Counted from the first letter of the stretch, positions 40,325 through 54,500 are shown. The stretch: 64,000 nucleotides of DNA from Rhopalosiphum padi (GCF_020882245.1 NC_083599.1:53346748-53410747), one strand, 5' to 3'. Numbers and translations are program-made. Notes: generated by a model from the letters alone, not told the origin.

Positions 40325-42353
40325 AAAGTATACCGAAACTAAAAGTTTGTAATTGTAACCATTTTTAAAGTTTTTAGGTCATTTTTAGCGTCCAATTTTA
40401 TACGACATATATTTATTATATAATTCTTTCTTTCTCTTTTCTTTTTTTTTTCTACAGAATTTTTGATAGTAGTTGTTTTTAGGTCATCGACAAAAATATG
40501 ATTTACCATCACTGTTCTACGCCATATCGGTGATATTGATGTAATTTAATATCATGATATAATTTAATTGGGATGACCATGGGATGATATGTCATAAACA
40601 CTCAACTCAGTGAATAATCTGCTAGCTGTTATCACGTAGGATAGTTTCAGACTAAATCACCAATCGGGTCGTAATGTCATATTAATATATCTTTCAATCA
40701 GAAAATCGGATCACCAGTATGATCAAAAATCTTTGTCATACAAGATCTCTGACATACAAAAAACACCTAAACGTATAAAATACTAATTAATATAGAGAGA
40801 AAATTGAATTCATTACTTTCTTTACAACCATACAAGTTTGTTGTGTAACATAAATCATATTATATTACCACAATAAGGTATCAATTAAGTAGGTACCTAA
40901 TAAATTTTCTAGATTTTAGTACTCATTGTGGCGAATAGTAAATAAATAAACTTTTACAAAAGTATGTTATCTCCTACATAGCCATTAAAGTATTTACTCC
41001 TATAATACAAGCTTTTATTAAATAATTTCTATGACAGCCTTATTATTTTTTTTTACAAAAATATCAGTTTTTGTAATAATGATACATTATTGAATATTCT
41101 AATATTTAATCGGGAGAGAGGAAGAAATGTTTGTTTATTATTAAATTTACAATACCACTGTCGTATTTCTATATCCCATACGGCATACACAAACCTCCGA
41201 TACGTGTTTGCAATAATTAATTTAATCATGCAAATTGAAACTCAAATTATTATACTTACTAAATATTATTTTATAAGTGTTGTATTATCTTTTTAAAATA
41301 TTTTCATGCGTAAAAATGTAATGTAAGTTACATTGTTTTTCACTTATGAACGAGCATCTTGGACATTCCAAACTTGTGTCATCTAATAAATAGGCCAATG
41401 TAAGAGATTATATCATTATTTTCCTAAGAAAATAGGTTATTTGTGTAGAAGTTTAATTTTTTATTGGTTCTTGTCGTTACTACTTGTTAAAAACTGGATT
41501 AAAGAGGTTTTTTATGCAACACAAAAATAAATACATTTTAAACTTGCAAACTACATTTAAGTTTTCAGTAGAAAATGCGATTGAAGTGGGGAAAATTATT
41601 TTTTTCTATCAATATTTTGCTTTTTTCGTATAAGAATATATTTTTGGACTCAAGAAATAACATAATTTATGTTATTTTTTTTCGTATTGAACCTCGCGTA
41701 CGGGTAAATTTTTTCGTGTAAAACTTACAGTGGTGTATGATGATTTTTACCTGCGATGTATTATATGTGAACTTATATTCACCCGACAATGTACTCTAAT
41801 ATTAGCGAACCACCAACCGACTGTTTGATTTATGATTTTGAGAGACGGAGGTGCTCAAAAACTAGGCCGTCATTAAAAGGAAAAAAAAATGGTGCGTGAT
41901 ACTAAACACGTATAAAAATATGTACATAGAGGTGTGCTGAGGACGTGTTGATGGACTTTCATGTTTTGTCAAGAGAGGGTTTATGGTTGGCGGGGTGAGA
42001 TCGTTGGCGACACCGTTAAATCATTCTTTATGCTCGGTGTAAATATGACACTCGACGGAATGAGCGAGTAGCAGTATGTTTAATAGATGCCTTCATCCTA
42101 CATAATATAATACATATACAATTACACAGAAATGAAAATATTTTACCATGGTCGATACAAGACCGTGCTATACAGCACACAAAAAAATTTAGTTATTTGT
42201 AGACTAAAAAAAGATTAAACCGAGAGATAATTATGGATTAATATTGTATTATCTGATATATTGATTACATGCAACTATGCAAGGAATACCACAAAGACAA
42301 TACAATTATATTTGATTTAGTAAAATTTGTCATTTTTTTTTTTATTATATATA

Positions 42354-42622
42354 TGTTACGGGCAAAGTATACAATTTGGGCGTTTTATACAATGCCCGGT
42401 CATTCTATACAATGCTCGGGCGTTGTATATAATGGCCTTCGTATATTGGGCAATGTATATAATATAATATTTAAAAGAAAAGTATTGCCAAAATATAACG
42501 AATACTATATATTTATACTATAATATTTTTTATTTATGTTATTAGAAAATAAAATTTTATTTTTTATTTTTACATCACTTATTTTCGCAAGTACTGCTTT
42601 GGTGGCATTTAGATGTGCATAG
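42354..42622 (+). repeat. Left long terminal inverted repeat of the foldback element
   Basis: It matches the reverse complement of 42952-43219 with only a few mismatches, including short indels in the A/T runs. Near the outer end it holds alternating copies of a TATACAATG motif next to CCGG/CGGG steps (about 42388-42440), resembling clustered subterminal transposase-binding sites. The inner part includes the last 10 codons and stop of the transposase tail. Confidence 0.9.
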
Positions 42623-42749
42623 CCGCTCAGCTGCTTTACACTTGCACTTCCGTGTTTTACATTTTTGTACACATGTACATCGGTCGTAGCCCTGACCACC
42701 CAAATTAGAAAATTTCCGTGCCGTCTCACGGAGTGAAATTTTGGTATAG
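42575..42749 (-). pseudogene. Last exon of a transposase/integrase: cysteine-rich C-terminal tail
   Basis: On the minus strand an acceptor (gttttattttag) is followed by 57 codons and TGA. The peptide has a lead-in containing LRETARKFSNLGGQGYDRC, followed by eight cysteines spaced CxCx3Cx4CxCx6Cx3Cx5C and ending ENK. This resembles the CXC-type, probably metal-binding tail of integrase-like DDE transposases related to Ginger or 'KRAB-A domain-containing 2-like' proteins of insects. That family call is from memory of the motif, not a search. The catalytic core is absent from the element, so this is a stranded exon with an intact frame but no complete gene. Confidence 0.6.
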
Positions 42750-42951
42750 CTAAAATAAAACAAATATGTGGATTGCCTTATTGTAAGAAAACCGATAAGA
42801 ACAAATGAAAAAATACACTAACTAATCCAAATTTACAAATAATAATCATTGTTTAATCTGGCTTTGATATACGAAATCAGGACTAAGGAAGGCTGTCTTT
42901 CAACTTTATCAGTAGAAACCAATTTATGATTTGCAAAGAAAAATTATGCAA

Positions 42952-43219
42952 CTATACACATCAAAATGCCACCAAAGCAGTACCTGCGAAAATAAGTGAT
43001 GTAAAAATAAAAATAAAATTTTATTTTTTAATAAAATAAATAAAAAATATTATAGTATAAATATATAGTATCCATTATATTTTGGCAATACTTTTCTTTT
43101 AAATATTATATTATATACATTGCCCAATATACGAAGGCCATTATATACAACGCCCGAGCATTGTATAGAATGACCGGGCATTGTATAAAACGCCCAAATT
43201 ATTTACTTTGCCCGTAACA
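42952..43219 (-). repeat. Right long terminal inverted repeat of the foldback element
   Basis: Inverted partner of the left arm. On the plus strand at 42967-42999 it encodes CHQSSTCENK and TGA, the same peptide end as the left arm, with a synonymous ACC/ACT difference. Confidence 0.9.
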
Positions 43220-46200
43220 TATATATAAATATATTTTTTTTAAATAAATATAATATTATACCCATATATATTATATAGTATGTTTTTCAAATTGAAATCA
43301 TTTAAAATATTAAAAATTTGTTTCTACGCTTCATATTTATGTTAGATAGGAGAACATGAAATACTCAAAAGTTTTTAAATATCGATCACTTTTTTAATCT
43401 TCTTAATTAAAGCCCCAAGGAATAGATTCATTTTTCCGACCGTAATTTAAGTTATTAAAAACTGCGGTCAGTGTATCATGGTGATAGGGTGTACGATAAA
43501 TTCGTTGGCGTAACATATTGTATATAAGGGTTGTTTGTCAATCGCGCCAAATGTTTTAGACTACCTAAACTATAGTACACATCTTTGCACCAGTGCGCGT
43601 ATGATAAACTAAAAAGGTTGACAGTTAGACAGTTTGATGTAATTTAATAAATTAAAAATAATTAATATATTAAATATGTTTGTAATACATAAATATTATT
43701 ATTTTTATGTATTAAATGTATAAATTTAATGTATGGAAAAATATTTAGGTAATTTAATTAAAAAAATCTAATAAGTTATAAGAATGATATTATGACCGTT
43801 AAAAAATTATAAAACAAAATATATCAACTAAAATTAGTATAAACACTTGCAAATAAGTCACGATGATCAAATGAATTAACTAAACGATACTAAAAATATT
43901 TATTTTATACAAATTTACAGAAACATAAAAATAAACTATTTATTTTACAAACGAATAATGTAATGCAAGAAATAACAATATGTATTATTAAATATTATAA
44001 TGATTCGATAACGCTGTAGAACGACACAATATCCGATCAATAAATATTTTAAAGAATATTTATATTTATATTTTGAAATCGATCAGCGCGATTGCATTTT
44101 TGGAAATAAAAGAAAATCTAAAGGCGGAAATTATCTAGATTTCCTGGAAAACTACAACACGTATATCCGACGGCCTCAGGTTATGAGTGAGTATTTACGT
44201 CGAATGGAAACAGATATACCACGACTGTCATTTAATAATATGACAGACGTATCATTATAATATTTTAATGTTTTATATTTCCAACTAGACAAAAGTCGTT
44301 TTGACAAACGCGTATTATTATCATCGCACACGTTACGTAGAATGAAACCAGATGGCAGTTCAATAATTCACGTAATATAGCGACGACCAAGCATACATTG
44401 TAATATTATACTCTATAGTTATGTGACGTCCTTAAATTTTAAAAAACGTTGATATTATTAAGATGACGGAGTATTAAATTTATATACATTACTACACTCG
44501 GGGTCGGAGATAAGTATTGAATACGCTTAGAGTGATTGAATAAGTTGTATAAATCAATGGTACTTCACAGTTCACGATGAAATGAAATGATTTTACACTA
44601 ATCAACGCAGAAAATATAAACTGTAGAATAAACGCTATATAATTATATGGACACTGCACAAAGCACACGAATAATTCGCTAAAAGCTTTGGCGGAAAGTC
44701 AGCTTAGGTTTTCTTGCGGGTCAATTCGAATTTAGAATTCTGTGGATTTAACTTATATATCAAGATATTGTGAATGAATGAAATGCTACGTGAATTACTA
44801 TATGATATTGTATATGATTATATTGTTGATTAGTAGGCTACGACCATGATTTAAGAAGTACATGCAGGCTATTCTCAACTTTTCTTTTATTTCAAATAAT
44901 AATTTCTCTCTAAACGCTAAATAATACAAATAAATTTACGAGAATTACATTCAGGTGGCAAAGGTCTATTACCATTTTAGTTCTAAGAAGTTTGAATGGT
45001 AAAAAATAAATGAATTCACCATCGTAATTGGAAAATGTCGTGAGTCTTGACGTTTCAATAAAAAATGAATACCGTTTTTTTTTCACCGACTATTGTGATA
45101 CAATCGTACTTAAGCGTAGATGGCAACAGATTTATGACCTAAATTCATCCAATTTCGGTTTAGTAAGAAAAAAAGTTTAAATTTTGGCTACACTGCTTTT
45201 TCTGTGTTTTTATGAACAACTATATATTCTAGATAGCAATTCGAACAAAGATCACGAAAATGCCTCAATGAATAATCAGACCAGCAATAACCTTTAATTC
45301 AAAAATTCTATTATTATATTAAGTGTTTATCGTTTTATCACAGTACCATCTGATTGACTATTTTTTCACATAATATATTGACTATTAATATTATAAACAA
45401 TATCATACATTTTGGACGTAATATTGTTGTTTACATCGTAACATGAAATTTTAGATTCCAAGCGAAACAATGATATATCATGTGTTTTGTATGTACCAAG
45501 ATTTTTCTACAGTTGAAAAATACAGTTAAATAATCTGCTTATTTGTACTATGGTAAGAAAGCGAGTCTAATTGGTCTTCTGGGGTAAAAAATTAACATAA
45601 TTTCCTTAATAATTGAGAAAAACAGAAAAAAAATACGGAATATTTTACGCAAAATCAGTTTTTGACAAAATCGATTTTATTATTTTTTGTGATTCAAAAA
45701 CTGATATAATCATGTATAAATATTAAATAGGTATATTCTTGAAATTTTCTCTAAATTTTTTGTTTGTACTTTCCGTATATAATATAATATGCAAATATTT
45801 TAACTCTTTTTCTAGGCTATCTGTTGAAATTTTAATACAAGCTACGCGGAGGTATGCATGCAGCCATTATTACCATGGATTTTTAAATATATGAAAGATG
45901 AATAGGCGTAATTTTATTATTTTACTCGTAAGATTCGAACATTAAATATTAAATTTTCATAGCTGGATTGCAAATTTTTGTATTATTTTTTGAAACATAA
46001 TTTTTTTTTAAGTTTATTAATTTTTTGAATAAAATATGCCTAACTCTCAAAAATAAATTATTTGGCATTTAGATAAGTATAAAATATGAATATATATATA
46101 TAAGTATTAAGTAGACAAAAAAAAACCAACACTTGAAGTTAACGCATCAAATGGCAGTTGAAAAATAATGGATTTTTGAAAATTATAGAGAACAAAAGAA

Positions 46201-46844
46201 ATGTCAACAAGCAAATTGTGCCAAAATTAGAACCATTGGTCGACCGAGAAGTTATAATAACAAAATAGATGAATGCATTGTAATAATAGAGATACATTGT
46301 TATTATTGTTTGGATTGTTTGATATTTAGCACCATAAAGCATAATATAGAGTTACACGACTATAATAATATCACAGAGTACAACACCACATCGTTCAACT
46401 AATAAGCTATCTTAGATAACAGAAAGTAATTTGAAATTTGTTCAAATTAAAATATTTATGAGTTATTATATTCTATAATATTTACTATACAATATTCACA
46501 CATTTGTCACGAGTTATTTTTGAATAAATCGAGACAAATTTGAATAAAAATAATATACTTTTTAACAAAAGCTTAAGTAGGTAGGTACCTACTCGCAAAA
46601 ATAAGAAAGATTAAAAGTAGTAATGGTTTCTTGACATTCATTTAAAATATACTGTTCTATTAATCAATATAAAGACAGAAACTATACATTTCTTTCAGTG
46701 AGAGGGAATCTCCCATGTGAAATAAGTGTTTTGTACTTTTAGTCAATACTAAATTTAAGTTTTTACATTTAGATAAAAATATAACAAGATTTTTTACAAA
46801 AAAAAATATTTATGTTGGTGTGTATTTTTCTAAAAAGTTAACTT
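43220..46844. other. Non-coding A+T-rich stretch
   Basis: No exon, repeat family or RNA gene recognised. Slightly less A+T-rich around 44090-44400 without an open frame of interest. Confidence 0.6.
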
Positions 46845-47295
46845 GGATGTCTCACTTCTATATGAAAATGCAACACCCGTATGTATTGTCTCCGTCTTAG
46901 AAGTGCACAACATGACAAATTTACGCTCAGCAGATCACGTTTAGCTACATTAGTTTAAAAATTAGAATGAATTGATCTACTATGAAACTCGATGGTAAGA
47001 ACATTATCTGTGTTTGTATGTTAGTTTCTACGATTATTCAGTTTTTAAGTGAGTTATGAGCATTTTTAATTTAAAATATATATTATACACTTATTACTTG
47101 CTAAACAATTAAACTATCGTAAAAAAACCAACAAACAATACAGATTATGTTATTCCTACCATACATTTTCATAATAGATCAATTCACTCTCATTTTCAAA
47201 CTAACGGAGCTAAATGTGATCTGCTGACCGTAAATTTGCTATGTTACATGCTTGTAGAACAGAGACAGGTAAATAACACATGCGGATGTGACGTC
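46845..47295. mobile_element. Decayed inverted-repeat DNA element, about 450 bp
   Basis: The two ends are inverted copies of each other over roughly 130 bp. GCAGATCACGTTTAGCTAC near 46928 pairs with the complement of GGAGCTAAATGTGATCTGC near 47206, and a gaattgatc segment closes both arms. The outermost pair is GGATGT...CACCCG against GGACGTCACATCCG, with a small insertion in the left copy. The arms differ at many sites, so the copy is old. No ORF is present and the superfamily is unknown. Confidence 0.7.
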
Positions 47296-50029
47296 CTCTT
47301 AATTCAAAATCATTTGACGAGTAATTAAGAATTCAATCTGACATGATATTTATTTTATTTGTAAATTTTAAGCGATTGTTAATAATTATTAATTATTTGT
47401 GTTTATAATAAAAATGTATACGGATTTATTATGGTTGAAATTATTGTTGTTTCGTTTATTATAACACTCCATACTATTATTACGACGACCTACATAATAT
47501 TTTACGCTGGATTTTAATGTCATTAGAAACGATTTATACGGTTAGTGCTATACAAAATAAAAGTGATTATCATTATTATTAGCTATTCGAATTTCCTGGA
47601 ACGTTACAAAAACTTTGAAGTCTCAAAACAAATAACAAATATTCGATCATCTACAGACTTTTAACTTCTGTACTCCCAAGTAAAGTTTTTGAAATATATA
47701 TATATTTTCTTAACAATAACGAAATATAGATTGTCAACAATGTATAAGAAATTCTATACGTTTTCTGTATTTCTGTACAGCACTTTCCCACTTCCTGTAC
47801 GTATTATGTACTAGTTACCGGAAGTAAAACAGAAGAATTTCAAGAATCACTTTTGAATAGAATAAACACTTGATTTTGAATTGTAATTAAAAGTTTATAT
47901 TTGGGAATAAACTTCGAAATCCTTCACAGTTATTATCCAATTATCGTTAACGTTGTTCTTATTTAGTATTTCCAATATCCTTGAGTGGTAACGTAAATTA
48001 TACAATTAAGTGAAAATATGGTATTATTTATCGTCATTCTGTAAGCCACGAAGGAAAATAATTGTTATGGAAGGCATTTTCATCAATCAATTTACGTATA
48101 ATATAATATCATTATAATATTATTGCCATATATGTATCATGTATAAATGATGCATTTAGCTGACTACTAATAGCTTTTTTTTTAACACATATTTTTTTTA
48201 GAAATTTGAATTTCACGAATAAAAATGGAATATTATGTTTAACATTTTAATATATACGTAATAAATTTCAAATACATAATTTTATTTATAATAGCGTTAA
48301 AAGTTTAGATGAGCAGAGTAATAAATGAATAAAAAATGTTTAGACAATTTAAATTATTTTACTTTTTATTTTGAAATTAAAAAACCTAAAAATCACTACG
48401 ATAAATGAAGTTCACCGTTTAAAAATACATAAAGGAAAAACATATTTTTAAACATAAAATTGATTGGGGAAATGTGGGAAATGTGATAGTTTATGGATTA
48501 CACTGTATTTGGGTATTAATGTATTATACGATATTATTATTCGTCTGTAGAGAGTTTAATATTATGTTATATCACAGTAATTTCCAGGAAGAAGAAAATA
48601 AATTGATCAATCACTACACGCGTTGTACAGATAAGTTTCGTGTCAACGATTATTCAGTAGAATTATATAAATATTTTATTATTAAGGAAAAACATTTTTC
48701 TTACAACTCATGTCTAAATGTGTGACACGCGATGTCGAAATCATCGAATATAAGTTCTTAAGTTATGATATCGGGTTGTTTAAAGAGGAATAATAATATA
48801 ACAATTTAAATTGTTTGTGGAATAATTGAGCATTTAAACGATATGACTTCAATAACATATTGTTGGTGAAATCTGATATAGTTACGTCAAAACTATACAT
48901 GAATTCGTATAACATACGTAGTATATTTCCTTGTATATTACTTTTGCTATATCTGAATTAATAAATGCATTTAACAGAAATACGATCTTAAAAAACTGTA
49001 TTAAAAAAGCTAAAATCATTCATTTGTGCCAAAAGATTAATAATTATTATACTTGGAGAACTTTAAAAATTAAAAAAAAAAATGTTTTTAGATTTAATAT
49101 TATTAACAATTTAAAATTATCAAATCCTTGTATTATTAGTATATTATTTTATCGTATACTATAGTTAAAAGTAACTTTAACACTTAAAATAAAATTACTC
49201 GAAGCTATTCGATTTATTTTTTACTTTTATTTTAATAATTTAATAAACATTTATTAAATTGACACAATTAAATTATGTACTTTTAGTGAATTTAATGTAT
49301 TTATAAATAATGCGGAGCGTTGTGACAAAAATAAATTATATTTATCTAAATTTGTATTAATTAGTATAAATTTCATAATTTACTACAGATTATATGTTAT
49401 AAATATAAAGAGTTAATATTATTTACCTTATTGATCAACACGATAATGTCTATAATATTATTTTTTTAGGAATATTTTCACAGTTACTAATGATTTTCCG
49501 TTTAAGATAATTTGAATATGTTGAGGGTAAATTTCAATATAAATCAATATGAAAAAAAATCAATGGAGACAATTTTACTGCACTCGAATATATTTACAAG
49601 TAGAAATTTTAAAATAAATAGTATGTACAACGAAAAGTCCTGTCCAAATCTTATTAAAGTATTACTGATACTAATAATGCTATAGAGCTTGTTAAAAAAA
49701 TCAAATAATGTGGTTCAACTTTTAAAGTTAGAGTATTTCGGGGCAATTTGGATGCTTAAATGTTAATTTTTTAAAACTACATTTAAGCAGATAAAAATTA
49801 GTCATTATCGTTTATTTTTTGAATGTTTGCAAGCCATTTATAAAAGGATATTAAAAAAAAAAAATCAAAGTATTTGAATGCTTAGAAAAAATGCAACCAA
49901 GTATTTAAGATTAATTTTTTTTTATTATTAATACATTTTTATTTTTTGAATTTTCTTTATTTTTGGCATTTTTTTTTTTATAAATTATCACTGTTATTTA
50001 TTATTATCCTGATCCCTCGATCTTTCAAT
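47296..50029. other. Non-coding A+T-rich stretch
   Basis: The plus frames 48474-48725 and 48931-49164 are the longest. Both are Tyr/Asn/Ile/Lys-rich with no motif and no splice support. Confidence 0.6.
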
Positions 50030-50360
50030 ACTTCACAACTATGGGTATATGTTGGCGCATCTCCAGATCTACAAGTTTTAGTCACAAACTCACAACCCAC
50101 TCGAGTCCAAAGTTTATACTCTGCAGTGGCAGCTTTTTCGGAGATTTTCAAACATATATCATTGAAGTTTTTTTCTCAAGTACACCATCCACCACTTCAA
50201 TACAGGTTCGTGCAATTAAGTCTAATGACTATACCATCCCAGCCACTTTTAAAATAAATAAGGTTAGAGTCCACTCTGTTAAATTGTGTGGGTGCCATTA
50301 TTTTACACCCACACACGGAGTACGCGTATGCTACTTCCACTATACCGTTATATTCAACGA
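50030..50360. other. G+C-rich patch, likely a decayed transposon or pseudogene fragment
   Basis: Two plus-strand frames (49946-50257 and 50041-50370) and a minus-strand frame reading KAATAEYKLWTRVGCEFVTK are open. This marks a non-random patch without showing which strand once coded. No domain, terminal repeat or splice site was recognised. Confidence 0.2.
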
Positions 50361-51129
50361 GTTTTTATAAAAAAAAAATAAATAAATAAAAGATATTATA
50401 TTTATTTGTCTCACTATATTATTATTATTATTATTATTCAATGAGGAACATTTTATTGAAAAGAAAATTAGTTTGTTTTACTTATAATGTCATCGCACAT
50501 TCAAATAATGAAACCCATTGTATTTCATATTTTTGTTCCATCAAAGGGGAATGTTTTTTCGTTCCTACGTCGACTGTTATTATTTGTTAATTAATAAATG
50601 ATTGTTCATATTATTAATATTTACAATTATTGTATACAGTTAAATATCAAATGATCAGAGCTCGATTAGAGGAGAGGGGTAAAAATGGATTGATTTGGGT
50701 TTAATCATTGCCGAGGTCGCTAATTTTTATTAATTCAAAAATTTGCCTTTATTTTTTTAAATTTAATCACTGTAAAATGTGTAATATAAAAAATTATCAC
50801 TGGATTAGAACGGTTAGGTATTATTTCAAAGTCTAAAATATGTTTAAGTAGCAATACAAAATCGTTTTTGTTCTTTATAAAATAATTTATTATTCCTCTT
50901 AAACTCATGTTACAGAAATTTACAAAATAGTTTTAACTTACAATAGAGAGATTCTTTTCACTTCGTTTATAAAATTATAGGTATAGGTATTAATAACTTG
51001 TAATATACTTGTTTAAAAAAAAAAAAAAAAGAAAAATCGTTTAAACAAAAATAAAAATAAAGTAGATGACGAAAAAAAGTTTTTCTTTATTGTCCATTAT
51101 TACTATTATAACATTATATTAAATAATCA

Positions 51130-51490
51130 TTAATAATAGGTGAGTGGCGTACCCGCTCATTGTGATAGAAAATATATTATACTAGCAAGTTTCATATTGT
51201 TCGTAACATAATAACCTAACGTCGTGCGTAATGCTCGGTGTTATATACTATAGGTATGGTGTCGTGTGTACGGCGATCTCGTTTAAATGAAATATAATAA
51301 TTATTTCAGTAACGTACGTATAGTCTCAAAACCTTTCGAAGCGAATTTATGAAATTATATTATGCGTTATATATGTGTAAGTACGAGTAATCTGCTTTAA
51401 CTACCGCCGAAGCCCATTGGCTGCGAACTAATACCCGGTCTGGCACGAACGTCGACAAAGTCCTCCAATTAAAATCGTATTTCGATCGGA
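51130..51490. other. CpG-containing block with short open frames on both strands
   Basis: The minus strand offers a short tail (DFVDVRARPGISSQPMGFGG then a stop, about 51416-51465) after a weak acceptor. The plus strand is open over the same bases (TAEAHWLRTNTRSGTN). Both look protein-like and only one, or neither, can be real. The block ends in a TA microsatellite near 51517. Confidence 0.15.
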
Positions 51491-51510
51491 AATAGTTTAT
51501 GTACACACAC

Positions 51511-51544
<34 letters not shown>

Positions 51545-51548
<4 letters not shown>

Positions 51549-54500
51549 AAATATGAATTAACTAACAACTTAACTCGTATTAATCCACTTTGATCAATGA
51601 ACACTGTACACGCGGAGTAGCTTTAATTTCGTTTAACTATATATAATATATTATGTATTATACTAAAACGAACGCACTTAATGCGATTGACTCATCTCTC
51701 CCCAAGTCGGCTCAGACCCCTAACCCCTCCCAGAAACGGGGTTTTCGCAAAAATAGCAAAAGAACAATATCCAATTCTGGTACGAAAATGGCCTAATAAT
51801 AAACTAATTATAAATTTGAACATGATATTATTACCCATTAAATTAACACTCGTTTGAAAATCAATACAGAATGCAAAATACCTATAATAATAGTTTATGG
51901 TTCAAAATTAATAATTTTAAGGATAAAATAGATTTTTGTGTTACTATTTGTATTACTTAAAATACAATGCCAATTATTGTTTTTTAAATACGTAATATTT
52001 TAATTACAAAAATACCAACCATACGTTCACTATAATAAAATTACCGAAAATTATTCGAATAACCATGTTTGAATATAAGTCAAATCATTTTTTATTTGTA
52101 TAATTTTAAAATAATCATTCGGATAATTTTTTATTTGAATAAAATATTATCAAAATAATCATCTGAATAAATTTTATTTGAATGACGATGATGAAATTAT
52201 ACGAATAAAGTTAGTGGCGTATCTTATATTAAATGTTTAAGTATTAAAAATACAAAATTAATGATTATAGTATTTAAAAATGTCAAAATCTAAAATTTGG
52301 CACCTAAAATCGCAAAAAAAAAAAATTACTGCAATCTTTTATGATATTATAAGACGTCTTCTGTGTTACCTAATGTATGGACATATGTGGGTTTTTTTTA
52401 ACGAAGTACGGTGAATTCGTAAGAACAAAATATACAGCAATATCGGCAACGATTTGCTTGAGTGATTGGAACGTTAATTAATTTATCCTTAAAATAGCAT
52501 AATATTGATTTAGTCATAAATTCATAAATAATTATTATATATATTAATGATGAATATATAATATATTATCTAATATCTAACCAGAAAAATAAAAATATAA
52601 ACACATTTTATTGAATATTTGTAGTACTGACAAAAAAGTAATATTAAATAAATATAGATACACTCGTTTTTTTCGATGTCTGTTAATTTTCATTTAATCT
52701 CGAGCTTCTATTTTATTTAAAAAATGCGAAGTAAGCTCCAAAAGTTGTTTAAGAGATGGAAGGGGGGTGATAGAGGGCTAACATTTCGACTACATCTACT
52801 GGAAACAATCCAATCCACCAAAAGTCACGTTCAGTTGAAGTTTTTAAGTCTACCTCGCAAAACTTCAATTACCTTTAAAAATAAGTTTTCATTGTTCCAT
52901 TTTTTTTTATTTTATTCATCATCATCTGTATTGCGTATTGATTGTTGAAAAAGAGAGTAAAAAAAAATTAATTTAAAAATAACTTTATTTTATTTGACTA
53001 AAATATTCTACTATTTGACTAAAAAATATAACTATAAGAGTGATGTATAAGGCCTGCAGCAGCCTATCGTACCTATATAGAATATCTTGACATGTAGTCT
53101 GCCACCGTCAGTTATTGTTATCTAATTAATATATCTAAGACTGTTTGTTTCGTAAAACCATAAAAAACCATAAAAACCATAAAAATTATTGCGATATTTG
53201 TAGCAAGAGGTACCATATAAGGTAATTTGGTTGTAAATGAAAAATTTCAAAATGATCGAAATTGTATTTATTGAACGTTTCATACGATAAGTATGAGAAG
53301 TTTCGTAGTTTCATATACTTATTCGCTTTTTTTTAGAAAATTTGAAAAATTGGTGTTAACTATAAATAATTTTTTATTACGTTATAAAACAATATAGTTT
53401 AATGTAATTACAGCGCATAATAGTAGGTGGTCAGGAAATTCAGTATACTAGCTAAAGCTTATTAAAAACCAATATATGCACTATGCAGTATACATATTAT
53501 CTGCAAATATTTTGTTATGATGTTAAAATTGTTAAAAAAATATATAAATTGTTCAATACAATAACAGTATTCAGTCGATTGCTAATCACTCCTAGCTATT
53601 TTTAAACTTTTTAAATAATAATATAAACATACGAAAAATAATTTATTATAAATTTTGTATATTCATTGGCATGTGAAATTAATATTTTAATAAAAAAAAC
53701 GAACCCATATAGTATAGTTTTGTAGTCGGGCCAATTATATGTATATACTCGTATATATATTTTTTTTTGTAATAATAATATGTATTTGTCTATTTGTCAC
53801 GTTTTAAACACAGTAATAAAAATTGATTAATTTTTTTTCTAACCGTTCAGTTGTCTTTATATAGGATGTGTCCAATTGTACGGTATTTAAGACCGAAATA
53901 ATATTATATGAATGTTTATTCATATAATAAAGTTTATAAAGTTTGCTCACCTCTATTTTTTCTTGTAATATCGAATCAAATTATATTTTTGGACATTTTA
54001 AGTATACTTATTACTTATGGACTATATTTTTAATTAATTAAATAATAATGAAAAGTTTTGAGTAACTCGTATTAAAATGTATATACTATTATACTATAAG
54101 GATCTTAAAAAAACTTTTAGGAAAATGTAAAATATATGTAATACCTTAAATATTGAATCTATTATTAATATTACTATCTTACTCCTATTGTTTACAAATC
54201 ACATAATAATGATGTATTAATATTATTAATTAACAATAATTTTTAAATCTTTATAGCCCCATTATAGTTAAATAAGTAACATAAAAATCACTCGATCAAA
54301 TTTCGACTTGGATACATTATAACATTTAAATAAGAAAAAAAAATGCATGTGCTTAACGACTTGCGAGATAAAAGTATGTTTTTCGTTTTAAAAAAATTAA
54401 TTAAATTAATTAAATTTCACTAAAAATCCAAGTACTTAATGTACCTATATTTAGAAATTCAAAGTATCAAAATTTGAATACATACACTGTAAATGAATAA

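Larger units (their letters stand above)
37721..42353. other. Non-coding A+T-rich stretch
   Basis: It contains the longest TA microsatellite and an AAT run. The real-ATG frame 38158-38373 (plus) is followed immediately by AATAAA, but the peptide has no motif or splice support. Confidence 0.55.
42354..43219. mobile_element. Non-autonomous foldback DNA transposon with about 268-bp terminal inverted repeats
   Basis: Two near-identical inverted arms (42354-42622 and 42952-43219) flank a 329-bp unique centre. The outer ends read TGTTACGGGCAAAGTA and both are flanked by TATATA-type sequence, consistent with insertion at a TA-rich target. The left arm and the adjoining centre carry the last exon of a transposase on the minus strand. 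The right arm carries an inverted copy of only its last 10 codons and stop. The element probably arose by inverted duplication of one end of an autonomous transposon. It encodes no complete transposase. Confidence 0.88.

Noticed and set aside
42505..42729. Minus-strand ORF within the foldback element
   Set aside because: Out-of-frame shadow of the cysteine-rich transposase tail.
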